A DNA stretch of 64,000 nucleotides, from the NCBI RefSeq assembly GCF_030161395.1, contig NZ_BSST01000001.1:1240001-1304000 (forward strand). Direction: 5' to 3'. This DNA comes from Thalassotalea insulae. Its GTDB lineage: Bacteria; Pseudomonadota; Gammaproteobacteria; Enterobacterales; Alteromonadaceae. The number at the start of each line of letters is the position of its first letter. Position 1 is the first letter of the stretch. The notes under the pieces were generated by a model. That model was not told the origin of the DNA and made no database searches. It was given only the letters and a program-made list of their open reading frames with translations. This document shows positions 55,801-63,093 of the stretch, piece by piece. A program made the position numbers and the translations under genes.

Positions 55801-56014
55801 TAATGGTAATACCTTCTTCTACCTCTTGAGGAGCAGCGCCAGGATATGCCGCACTAAATTCAAGCCAGTTGATTTTAACCTGAGGAAACATTTGTTTATT
55901 GATAGTCATTGCAGTAAAAAAACCACCAACAATAATAAATATCATTAATAGGTTTGCCGCCACACTGTTGCGGGCAAACCAGGCAATTAAGCCTTTATTA
56001 GTATCTTCCATCAT
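52856..56014 (-). CDS. RND family efflux pump inner-membrane transporter
   Basis: A 1052-residue proton-driven pump of the AcrB/HAE group, with TM1 near 15-35 and two large periplasmic loops. TM4 carries the proton-relay pair in 'LGIVVDDAIVMGES'. 'SFWEQLKGFVISLMVIYSLLAIPLRSY' (in parts) and 'IAAAGVVINDSLVMVDYVN' mark the second half. It is closer to the broad multidrug group with split adaptor than to heavy-metal CusA, since methionine relays are not apparent. The adaptor gene stop abuts its ATG (TAAATG). No outer membrane factor gene is in the window. Confidence 0.9.
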   Translation of the reverse strand: MMEDTNKGLIAWFARNSVAANLLMIFIIVGGFFTAMTINKQMFPQVKINWLEFSAAYPGAAPQEVEEGITIKIEEALETIQGLERVITYSNRNFSSGYFRVDEAYDPQVVLDEVKSAIDSIPSFPDGMERPKVERIKIKQRVLEMSLYGDLSYAELKELGRKIHDEIQQLPSVNISEFHSGLGYEISVEVSKDKLREYGLSFNDVARAIRSQSRNMSAGQIRAANGYINLRVENQAYRGHEFEQIPVLTLADGTKVLLGELATVIDGFQEGLQYSKFNGENAVGFTISATDNQSITDVATVVKSYVERKSQDLPKGVKLTPWVDFTYYLEGRLDMMLSNMVSGAVLVFLIMAIFLRVRLAFWVMMGLPVCFLGTLLFMPMEFINVTINITSLFAFIMVLGIVVDDAIVMGESAHDEVEAKGHSTESVIRGVKRVAMPATFGILTTIAAFVPFILGDGPSSAFNKSIGFVVILCLIFSLIESKLILPAHLAHMKVKVFNPKNPFDRLRKKVDEFLKGFIEGIYRPALTKFLDYRYGVLTFFISIILLSAGLVRGEFVKFVGQPKIPHDFPNINVEMNVDAAEQTTLKTILRIQQILYAVDKDIETEYGNKMIANMAVRLEGRTRAGMTVKLVDPELRPMNTFELAERWRKAIPNMPGVKSFSIDDNLFGGGREDGDVAFRLESKDDAQLLAASKALKEKLNSLKGVSDVNDSRQTSAKEVQFTLKPLAYSLGLSLADIASQVGNSFYGLEAQRILRDTEEVKVMVRYPLEQRSSIGHVDDVMIQASNGAELPLSELAEIVLTDGVTRIRRENGNRTINVWAKVDADQVEPFKVAKDIRDNFIPELLRQYPLVQSEISGRIQEELDSFWEQLKGFVISLMVIYSLLAIPLRSYSQPVIIMTVIPFGIIGSTFGHLLLGMDLNALSLFGIIAAAGVVINDSLVMVDYVNNSRKSGIPLKEAVVFAGTKRFRAILLTSLTTFIGLVPIIFFETSMQAQIVIPMAVSLAFGVLFATIVTLVFIPALYIIIEDIKQLFRRKKSIPSAAFEQMSEASSN

Positions 56015-57208
56015 TTAGTCCTTCACACTGGCTATTTGTGTCTCAGATTCAAAATCAGAAGGTAATGCATCACTAGCATCTGAAGGTAAAGCTAGTTTCA
56101 TGCCATCCACCGGATAATCTAAAGCTGAAACAATTAAACGATCACCGTTAGCTAAACCATCAGAAACGATAACGTCTCCAGCATCCTGACGTGCAATATT
56201 GATATCAACATAATGTAACTTTGAATCATCATCTAAAATAGCCACACGGCCATTATTGACTAAATAACGAGGAAGCTTAGTAGCTTGCGCTAATTCTTTT
56301 CCTAATATTTTTGCATTGACGTAAGAGCCAAACCTAAGTGGAGTTTGTTGTGAATCTGTTTGCAATAAATAAGGGTCTTTCACTTCTGCGACTAAATAGC
56401 TCATCCGGCTTTTGTCATCAATCACGCCTTCACTTCGTGCAATGTTCGCCGTCCAAGTTGTTTCAATACCAGCATAGGTGCCAACTAAATCAACACTCGC
56501 TTCTTTACCTTGATTGACTAAATATTGCAATTGATTATCGGCTACCGGTAAACGCACTTCAGCAATCGAGGTACCTAATAACTTACCAATACGGCTGCCA
56601 GTGCCAACAAATGCACCTAAACCAATATAACGTTCAGCAATCATCGCATCATATGGCGCTCTTAACTCTGTCCGTTCTAAATTTCTTTTCGCTCGTAATA
56701 CTGCTGCCTGAGCCGCTTTAACTCGAGCTAGTTCTTGCGCTAGCTGAGGTTTACGTAAGCTTAATTCAGTCGGTGAAGCGTTGGTGATACGCTTCCATTC
56801 TTTCTCTGCCACTTTACCCTTAGCACGTTCTTGCTCTAAAGAGGCTTGCGCCGATGCTAAAGTTGCTTTTGCGTCAATCAATGCCGCTTGATAATCACTG
56901 GGGTCAATACGGGCTAACAGTTGGTTTTGCGCGATAAAGCCGCCTTTAACAAATACATCTGAGAGTTCGACGATTTGTCCGCTAACCTGTGCAACCAGAT
57001 CAGTTTCATATTTAGGTTTAACAACACCGTAAGAATCAACATGCAAGGTCATCGGTGAAACCGTTACATCTTCTACCGAAACAATAGGGGTATTATCAAC
57101 TTCTGCTTTTTCTTCCGGTGGTTTTTTCATGCTTGAAAATGCCATAAAAAGCAAAATGCCAGCGATTAATATAACGATCGGGACAATAATCTGTTTTTTT
57201 CTAGTCAC
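56015..57208 (-). CDS. RND efflux periplasmic adaptor (HlyD/AcrA family)
   Basis: A 397-residue membrane-fusion protein. An N-terminal anchor (about residues 7-25, 'IIVPIVILIAGILLFMAF') is followed by the split lipoyl domain ('VVKPKYETDLVAQVSGQIVEL' in parts, 'LRAPYDAMIAERYIGLGAFVG' in parts), a coiled-coil hairpin rich in Ala/Glu/Lys (about 115-190) and a beta-barrel. I choose GTG 57208 because GAGGAAAT precedes it at good spacing and the anchor then starts at once. A longer frame to 57343 adds 45 residues with no signal character. Confidence 0.87.
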   Translation of the reverse strand: MTRKKQIIVPIVILIAGILLFMAFSSMKKPPEEKAEVDNTPIVSVEDVTVSPMTLHVDSYGVVKPKYETDLVAQVSGQIVELSDVFVKGGFIAQNQLLARIDPSDYQAALIDAKATLASAQASLEQERAKGKVAEKEWKRITNASPTELSLRKPQLAQELARVKAAQAAVLRAKRNLERTELRAPYDAMIAERYIGLGAFVGTGSRIGKLLGTSIAEVRLPVADNQLQYLVNQGKEASVDLVGTYAGIETTWTANIARSEGVIDDKSRMSYLVAEVKDPYLLQTDSQQTPLRFGSYVNAKILGKELAQATKLPRYLVNNGRVAILDDDSKLHYVDINIARQDAGDVIVSDGLANGDRLIVSALDYPVDGMKLALPSDASDALPSDFESETQIASVKD

Positions 57209-57412
57209 CGCGATTTCCTCAGCTAAGTTATTATCGTTTGCAGTATCTAGTATTATATTCGTATGTAACAAATTAAGACCAAGATAATGCCAGAAAAGTT
57301 GTAAAGGGTTATTACAAGTTCCGCGCCGATTTTTTCGTTGCAAAAAAAAACTAAGGAAAAGTTGATACCCCCCCTATTTTATCTGGTGTTAAGCTAAGAT
57401 CCACAGTGACTA

Positions 57413-57442
57413 AAAAAAATAAAGACCCCAAATAGGGTCTTT
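57413..57442 (-). terminator. Rho-independent terminator of the DUF5009 gene
   Basis: An 8-bp stem AAAGACCC/GGGTCTTT (57421-57428 and 57435-57442) followed on the minus strand by eight T residues after one A. It lies 36 bases after the stop codon of the gene at 57478. Confidence 0.9.
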
Positions 57443-57477
57443 AATAAAAAATATAACTTGGTTAATTTAACTAATAG

Positions 57478-58626
57478 TTAAACTTTTATAAAAATTTTTC
57501 GACAATATAACCAATATAAAAATAACCATTGTAACAATAACATCCCACCATACAATGTCAGTTGCTGCCAACCCGCTGGTAACACAGAGATAAGTCCACC
57601 AAATAAGCTCTGACTAGAATATTGCCAATTGACCAGACTCGACGCTAAATAAATAATAATGGAATTCATACCGATAACGGCCAAACATTTCGCCCATAAA
57701 TGACTACCTAACACATCAATTAAAAAATAAAACAAGGTTAACAACAGCATGCTATAACCCACCGTCACTAAGACAAATGAACTGGTCCATAGTGATTTAT
57801 TAATAGGAAAAATTAAATCCCAAGCATAGCCAAGTAGTAATAGCCCGATAGCTATCAGACAAAGTCGCGAGATTAAAAATCCGCCGTTAGTGCGATGTTT
57901 GATGATAAAACGTCCGGTAAAAACCCCAGCTAACGCGTTGACGATTGAAGGTAAATTAGATAACAAGCCTTCTGGGTCCATCGGCAATTGGCGATAAGTG
58001 ATGCCAGGTAAAAGGTGCTGATCAAACCATACATTTAATGCCCCTTCAGCACTGAAGTTGCCACCACCTAAACCGTCTAAAGTAACAAATTGCAGTAATA
58101 GCCAATAAGTAATTAAAATTACTATCGCAACCAACCATTGATTGCGGACACTGACATACCACACCAGCATAGCAGCGACAAACCAAGAGATACCAATACG
58201 ACCAAGAACACTTGCATATCGAATCTCATCGAGCGCCATCGGTATACCTGTGCCCCAGCCATGGTTATAAAGCACACCAAAGAAAATAAGCAAAAACAAA
58301 CGTTTATAGCCATGCCTGACTATCGATTGGGCTTTATCCGCAGGATAACTTGTTAACGGTTTAGCGCCAATGCCTAGACTAACTCCTGACAGAAAAATAA
58401 ATAGCGGAAAAATCAAATCATAGGCAGTAAAACCATGCCAACTCGAATGTTCCATTTGTTCAGCCGCTACCTGAAAAAATGACCAGCCACTGATCATAAA
58501 AAGAGCGGCAAACAATTTTTCTCCGCCAAGGATCCAGAACATGTCAAAACCACGTAAAGCATCTATCGACAACAGTCGCTTTTTCTCAATAACTGGAGCC
58601 ATGTTTTGCTCAGTGTTTTGCGTCAT
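57478..58626 (-). CDS. DUF5009/NagX-like multi-pass acyltransferase family protein
   Basis: A 382-residue membrane protein with about ten hydrophobic segments. The N-terminal block 'RLLSIDALRGFDMFWILGGE' (in parts LLSIDALRGFDM and FWILGGE) and 'DLIFPLFIFLSGVSLGIG' are typical of the heparan-alpha-glucosaminide N-acetyltransferase/YeiB-like superfamily, to which NagX of Shewanella chitin loci belongs. A role in acetylating or moving amino sugars is possible, but no chitin genes adjoin. It has its own terminator and no operon partner. Confidence 0.75.
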   Translation of the reverse strand: MTQNTEQNMAPVIEKKRLLSIDALRGFDMFWILGGEKLFAALFMISGWSFFQVAAEQMEHSSWHGFTAYDLIFPLFIFLSGVSLGIGAKPLTSYPADKAQSIVRHGYKRLFLLIFFGVLYNHGWGTGIPMALDEIRYASVLGRIGISWFVAAMLVWYVSVRNQWLVAIVILITYWLLLQFVTLDGLGGGNFSAEGALNVWFDQHLLPGITYRQLPMDPEGLLSNLPSIVNALAGVFTGRFIIKHRTNGGFLISRLCLIAIGLLLLGYAWDLIFPINKSLWTSSFVLVTVGYSMLLLTLFYFLIDVLGSHLWAKCLAVIGMNSIIIYLASSLVNWQYSSQSLFGGLISVLPAGWQQLTLYGGMLLLQWLFLYWLYCRKIFIKV

Positions 58627-58889
58627 GGTTTTTCCTTATTTAACGATAAATAGATTTAGTCACCCCAAAAGACAGCGCTGTCTTTTTAAATATTGTAATA
58701 GCCATACTATTAAATAGCAATTGATCTTCATTTAAGCAGAAACAACGGCTCTCGTCACAATTAGCAACAACTTATTAGGGCAAACACTTGCGTTATTTGA
58801 ACTAACTATTAACAATAAAAGCAATTTGACTCATGATGATTTAGTCAAATCGGTATAAGCTGATTAATGAAAACATAAGTGAATAACAG

Positions 58890-59333
58890 ATGCTTGCGAA
58901 AATAGCTAAATTTTTTAATGACCTACAAACAGATGCCGTAGCAGAATCAGACGAGCTAAGCATTGAAATGGCCTGTACGGTGTTACTGTGTGAAGTTATG
59001 CGGGCCGATGGCCATCTAGACAGCAGCGAACAAACCATGCTGACGAATACTATCAGTCAACATTTTGCCCTCGCCCCTGAAGAAGTCAGTGCCTTAATTG
59101 AACAAGCGATTGCGCTTAGTGAACATGCCATTGATTTTCATCAATTTACCTCTAAGGTGAACCAACACTACTCTGCGACAGAGAAAACCCAAATAGTGAG
59201 TTTGTTATGGCAGCTAGCGCTGGCAGATGGCAAAATCGCCAGTATTGAAGAGCATATTATTCGAAAAATTGCGGATCTATTGCACCTCAGCCGCGCCGAA
59301 TATATACGAGCGAAAGAGAGTATTTTAAGCTAA
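58890..59333 (+). CDS. TerB-like domain protein
   Basis: An all-helical protein of 147 residues. The two repeated halves have the TerB metal-binding pattern: 'VMRADGHLDSSEQTML' and 'LALADGKIASIEEHIIRKIADLLHLS' (in parts). Families with this fold include tellurite-resistance TerB and co-chaperone DjlA N-domains, but no tellurite genes adjoin. It is a single gene with its own promoter region, 114 bases before the CvfB-like gene. Function uncertain. Confidence 0.75.
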   Translation: MLAKIAKFFNDLQTDAVAESDELSIEMACTVLLCEVMRADGHLDSSEQTMLTNTISQHFALAPEEVSALIEQAIALSEHAIDFHQFTSKVNQHYSATEKTQIVSLLWQLALADGKIASIEEHIIRKIADLLHLSRAEYIRAKESILS

Positions 59334-59447
59334 AAATGTCCCTATTACTGCGTTTGAACATGCTAAGCAGCAATTTAATCCCACTTAGTAGTTGAAGTTA
59401 CGATATAATACTCGATATTCCTTAGCGTACAATAAATAGAGCTTTTT

Positions 59448-60278
59448 ATGGCAAATATTGGCCAATTTAACACCCTTTCTGTCATCGCCATTACTGAAAA
59501 TGGCGCCTATTTAGATGCCGGTCCACTCGGTGAAATTTTACTGCCGAATCGCTATTTACCTGAGAACTGCCAGCTGGACGATAAACTAAATGTCTTTATT
59601 TACTTAGATTCAGCCGATCGGCTGATCGCCACGACGGAAACGCCGTTCGCTCAGGCAGGAGAATTTGCTTCATTACAAGTCAAACAAGTGAATAAAATTG
59701 GTGCCTTCTTAAATTGGGGCTTACCGAAAGACTTACTGGTGCCGTTTAATCAGCAACATAAAAAAATGGAGGTGGGTAAGCATTATCTGGTTTATATCTT
59801 TCTCGATAGCAAAACAGAACGATTAGTCGCTTCTAGTAAACTCGATAAATATCTGGATATCTGGCCAGCAGAATATCAGGAAGGACAGCAAGTTGAGCTA
59901 ACCATTGCTGCCCAAACAGACTTAGGTTTTAAGGCGATTATTAATCATCAGCACTGGGGACTTATTTTTGCTAGCGATGTCTTTAAGCCATTACGTCTAG
60001 GTCAAAAACTCACAGGCTTTATTAAACAAATTAGAGATGATGGTCGTATTAATTTGTCATTAAGCCGAGCTGGCAAAGGTAAAGTTATCGACTTTAGTGA
60101 TCAACTACTGAGTCATTTGCAAAAGCATAATGGCTTTAGCCCCTTGCATGATAAAAGCTCACCTGAAGAGATTAAACGAACATTTGGTGTCAGTAAAAAA
60201 ACCTTTAAAGCCACCATAGGTAACTTAATGAAGAAAGGGAAACTTGTTATCGAATCTCAAGGCATCCGTTTACCTTAA
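59448..60278 (+). CDS. CvfB-like S1 RNA-binding protein
   Basis: A 276-residue protein of the CvfB/YitL family. It has tandem S1-like OB folds: 'GQFNTLSVIAITENGAYLD' (1-65), 'FASLQVKQVNKIGAFLNWGLPKDLLVPFN' in parts (about 70-135), a third (about 145-205, 'LTGFIKQIRDDGRINLSL'), and a C-terminal winged helix ('SSPEEIKRTFGVSKKTFKATIGNLMKKGKL' in parts). Family members bind RNA and have been linked to translation and virulence control in Gram-positives. It is a single gene. Confidence 0.87.
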   Translation: MANIGQFNTLSVIAITENGAYLDAGPLGEILLPNRYLPENCQLDDKLNVFIYLDSADRLIATTETPFAQAGEFASLQVKQVNKIGAFLNWGLPKDLLVPFNQQHKKMEVGKHYLVYIFLDSKTERLVASSKLDKYLDIWPAEYQEGQQVELTIAAQTDLGFKAIINHQHWGLIFASDVFKPLRLGQKLTGFIKQIRDDGRINLSLSRAGKGKVIDFSDQLLSHLQKHNGFSPLHDKSSPEEIKRTFGVSKKTFKATIGNLMKKGKLVIESQGIRLP

Positions 60279-60293
60279 TTTTCTTTGCTAACA

Positions 60294-60328
60294 TTAAGGG
60301 GCTACTGGCTCCTTAACTGGCTTTCCTT
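60294..60328 (+). terminator. Weak terminator after the CvfB-like gene
   Basis: Stem TTAAGGGGC/GCTCCTTAA with one wobble and a 5-base loop (60294-60316), followed by a mixed pyrimidine tract (CTGGCTTTCCTTT). Confidence 0.4.
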
Positions 60329-60408
60329 TGAATATTATACAAAAATCCAATAAAAAGCCGAATAATTAACCATATATGCACATCCCCCCGTCAAATAACC
60401 AAAAGTTA

Positions 60409-60438
60409 TTGTAACAAAACATTAACATCTGCTATGTT
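60409..60438 (+). promoter_or_regulatory. Candidate extended -10 sigma-70 promoter
   Basis: TTGTAA (60409-60414), an 18-base spacer and TATGTT (60433-60438) preceded by TG (extended -10). It would drive the small ORF and the chemoreceptor gene. Confidence 0.5.
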
Positions 60439-60577
60439 GCGCTGCAAAATATGCATATAGTCTGCTAACAGCATTCGAGCTTATGCTTAGCCCAAATTAA
60501 TCATTATAAAATTCCCAAGTATGGCATTCCTCACAATCAAACTTGGATAACGCAACGCAGCAAAAGGAATTAGCACC

Positions 60578-60652
60578 ATGAAACCAAACGCCCTACTAGA
60601 TAAATACCTTGATTTATTTGATACCGCAGCCGTCATAACCGTGAGCAGCTAA
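60578..60652 (+). CDS. Small ORF of 24 residues before the chemoreceptor gene
   Basis: An ATG preceded by AAGGAATTAGCACC (AGGA 9 bases upstream) opens a 24-codon frame ending in TAA. The peptide starts MKPNALLDKYLDLFD and ends AAVITVSS: an acidic amphipathic helix and a small hydrophobic tail, with no Cys. It lies 51 bases before the chemoreceptor gene and downstream of a good promoter. It could be a leader peptide or a small protein. Nothing like it is known to me, so this rests only on the ribosome-binding site and position. Confidence 0.4.
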   Translation: MKPNALLDKYLDLFDTAAVITVSS

Positions 60653-60703
60653 CCCATATTAATTGTCAACAACCTGTTTTCATTAATAAATAATGGATCT
60701 CTT

Positions 60704-63028
60704 ATGAAGATAAAAACTAAACTTATTCTGCAAGCCATTTTTTTAGCAATTGTGCCTGCAACCACGTTAGCATTAATTATTACCTTACAGGCAAATCAAG
60801 CATCTTTTGCCGCATTAGAACAAAAATCTAAGGAACAATTAATTTCCCTGCGTGAAATGAAAAAAGCACAAATCACCGATTATATTGCGCAAATTGAGGC
60901 ACAAATAGCAACATTTTCCACTAACCTTTCAGTTATTGATGCCGCGAATGAATTTACCGCAAGTTTTCCACAAGCGCCGACAGACAACACGCTGCAATCT
61001 ATAAGTAAAGATCGACTTAACCGCTATTACCTCAATCAATTTAACCAAGCATTTATTGATAAAAACAATCATTCCGCACCCGATATTGAACAAAAGTTAG
61101 CCCGCCTAGATAAATTAGCAATACATTATCAGGATAAGTATATCGCTAGTAATCATTTTTCCTTAGGCAATAAGGATAAATTACTAAGCGCAGGCAATTC
61201 ACCTTATGACGCTACCCATCAAAAATATCATCCGATGTTTAATGATTATTTAACTCGTTTTGGCTTCTACGATATTTTTATCGTTGATGCTAACAGCGGC
61301 CATGTTGTCTACTCGGTATTTAAGGAGCTTGATTATGCTACATCCTTATTAACTGGCCCTTATGCAAATTCAGGTATCGCCACCGCTTTTAAGAAAGCAC
61401 TTCAATTGCCGGATAACCAACAAAGCGTGTTAATCGATTTTAACAGCTACTTTCCCTCATATGATCAAGCAGCATCTTTTATTGCCGCTCCAATAACCGA
61501 CGATTCAGGTAAGAAAAATGCAGTGATGATTTTCCAGATGCCAATCGATGGTATTAATAAAATCATGACTACTGATCATCAATGGCAGCAAGTTGGCCTA
61601 GGTTTGTCAGGGGAAACTTATTTGGTCGGCCCAGATAAAACCTTAAGAAGTGAAAGTCGCTTTTTAATCGAAGACAAGGAAAATTACTATCAGGCGCTGG
61701 CACAATCTGGCGAGCAGCCTCATCTTGAGCAAATTAAAGCATATAACTCGGCACTTGGTCTGCAATTAGTTAACACCTCAGGAGCAGCTGACGCACTAAC
61801 AGGTATCTCAGGTTTTCAGCGATTTAACGATTATCGCAGTGTCGAAGTACTGTCTGCTTATACGTCTATCAATTATGGTGATCAAGTATGGGCACTAATG
61901 GCGGAGATCGATGTCAGTGAAGCATTTGCCGATGCAATAAAGTTATCGGATGATCTCTACTTTAACGCACTAACCAGCTTAGTGATCATTTGCTTGATCA
62001 GTATTACAACTGGCTTGCTAATCGCCAAATACTTAGTAACACCGTTAGATGTTTTAGTACAACGGATTAATGATATTTCAGATGGTGAAGGTGATTTAAC
62101 CGTTAAATTATCTTTAGCCAAACGCGAAGATGAAATAGGAGCGGTCGGAAAAGCATTTAACCATTTTGTCGAGAAAATCAGGGTCATTATTAGCGAAATA
62201 GACTTACATGCCGATCAACTAGCATCGTCTTCAGAAGAACTCTCAGCTGTTACAAATGACACAACCAATATCGTTAATTTACAAAAAGCTAAAACCGACG
62301 TAACCACACAGGTGATGTCTGAATTTAGCACCAGTATTAACGAAATTGCCGACAACTCTCTTCATACCGCAAACTTAACTCAGCAAGCCAACGATGAATC
62401 AAGCAAAGGCGCGAATTTATCGGAACAGGCCCAAGATGCAATCCATGGCTTAGTCAGCTCTGTCGATATTGCCAGCAATGAGTTACACCAGCTTAATCAG
62501 CAAGTTGAACAAATCACCGGTATTTTGGGAGTGATTGACAGTATCGCTGAGCAAACCAATTTACTGGCATTAAACGCCGCAATAGAAGCTGCCAGAGCAG
62601 GCGAATCAGGCCGAGGGTTTTCCGTGGTAGCCGATGAAGTAAGAACATTAGCAGCAAAAACTCAGGAATCAACAGTTGAGATCCAGCAAAAAATTGAAGG
62701 GTTAAAAAGTTCTTCAGAAAAATCGGTTTTTGCTATGAGTACGGCATCACAAGAAGCGGAAAAAGGTATTTCATTAGTACAAAACACCGCAACCAGCTTA
62801 CGAACTCTCAGTCACTTAATTGCTGACGTTAGTAATAAGAACACGGAAAACGCCACAGTGGCAAAACAGCAAAGTGTTAGTGTTACTGATGTTCATCAAA
62901 ACATCGTCGATATCGCGAGCTACACAGATAATACGTCCAGTGCTTCATTGCAAACAGCGCAGTCTTCATCAGAATTGGCACGACTCGCCGTCAATATGTC
63001 TGGGTTGGTACAGCAATTTAAGTACTAA
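60704..63028 (+). CDS. Methyl-accepting chemotaxis protein with Cache sensor domain
   Basis: A 774-residue chemoreceptor. TM1 is about 7-28, and a large periplasmic double-Cache domain (about 30-415) includes 'FYDIFIVDANSGHVVYSVFKELDYATSL' in parts. TM2 is about 419-442 ('SLVIICLISITTGLLIA'), then HAMP and the cytoplasmic hairpin with the CheA/CheW-contact tip 'EQTNLLALNAAIEAARAGE' and 'GRGFSVVADEVRTLAAKT'. There is no CheR-tethering pentapeptide at the C-terminus ('LVQQFKY'). Ligand unknown. The ATG has GGATCTC upstream. Confidence 0.92.
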   Translation: MKIKTKLILQAIFLAIVPATTLALIITLQANQASFAALEQKSKEQLISLREMKKAQITDYIAQIEAQIATFSTNLSVIDAANEFTASFPQAPTDNTLQSISKDRLNRYYLNQFNQAFIDKNNHSAPDIEQKLARLDKLAIHYQDKYIASNHFSLGNKDKLLSAGNSPYDATHQKYHPMFNDYLTRFGFYDIFIVDANSGHVVYSVFKELDYATSLLTGPYANSGIATAFKKALQLPDNQQSVLIDFNSYFPSYDQAASFIAAPITDDSGKKNAVMIFQMPIDGINKIMTTDHQWQQVGLGLSGETYLVGPDKTLRSESRFLIEDKENYYQALAQSGEQPHLEQIKAYNSALGLQLVNTSGAADALTGISGFQRFNDYRSVEVLSAYTSINYGDQVWALMAEIDVSEAFADAIKLSDDLYFNALTSLVIICLISITTGLLIAKYLVTPLDVLVQRINDISDGEGDLTVKLSLAKREDEIGAVGKAFNHFVEKIRVIISEIDLHADQLASSSEELSAVTNDTTNIVNLQKAKTDVTTQVMSEFSTSINEIADNSLHTANLTQQANDESSKGANLSEQAQDAIHGLVSSVDIASNELHQLNQQVEQITGILGVIDSIAEQTNLLALNAAIEAARAGESGRGFSVVADEVRTLAAKTQESTVEIQQKIEGLKSSSEKSVFAMSTASQEAEKGISLVQNTATSLRTLSHLIADVSNKNTENATVAKQQSVSVTDVHQNIVDIASYTDNTSSASLQTAQSSSELARLAVNMSGLVQQFKY

Positions 63029-63039
63029 TCGATATTAAA

Positions 63040-63060
63040 AAAGGCGCCGTGGGCGCCTTT
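63040..63060. terminator. Bidirectional terminator between the chemoreceptor gene and tldD
   Basis: A 9-bp perfect stem AAAGGCGCC/GGCGCCTTT with a 3-base loop. A-run before and T-rich text after allow action on both strands; it lies between convergent stops. Confidence 0.85.
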
Positions 63061-63093
63061 AATTTCTTGGTGTAAAGATAATCAATATTGATA

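Larger units (their letters stand above)
60279..60577. other. Leader region between the CvfB-like gene and the small ORF
   Basis: About 300 bases. Contents: a weak terminator-like hairpin for the CvfB-like gene (60294-60316), a good promoter candidate (60409-60438), and a roughly 130-base leader with a long-range pairing CCAAGT/ACTTGG near 60515-60547. No c-di-GMP riboswitch signature was found, although such elements often precede chemoreceptor genes. Confidence 0.45.

Noticed and set aside
58890..59333. Tellurite resistance operon
   Set aside because: Only a lone TerB-like domain protein is present; no other ter genes.
60279..60703. c-di-GMP riboswitch before the chemoreceptor gene
   Set aside because: The conserved GEMM core (GCACAGGGCAAACC-like) is absent.
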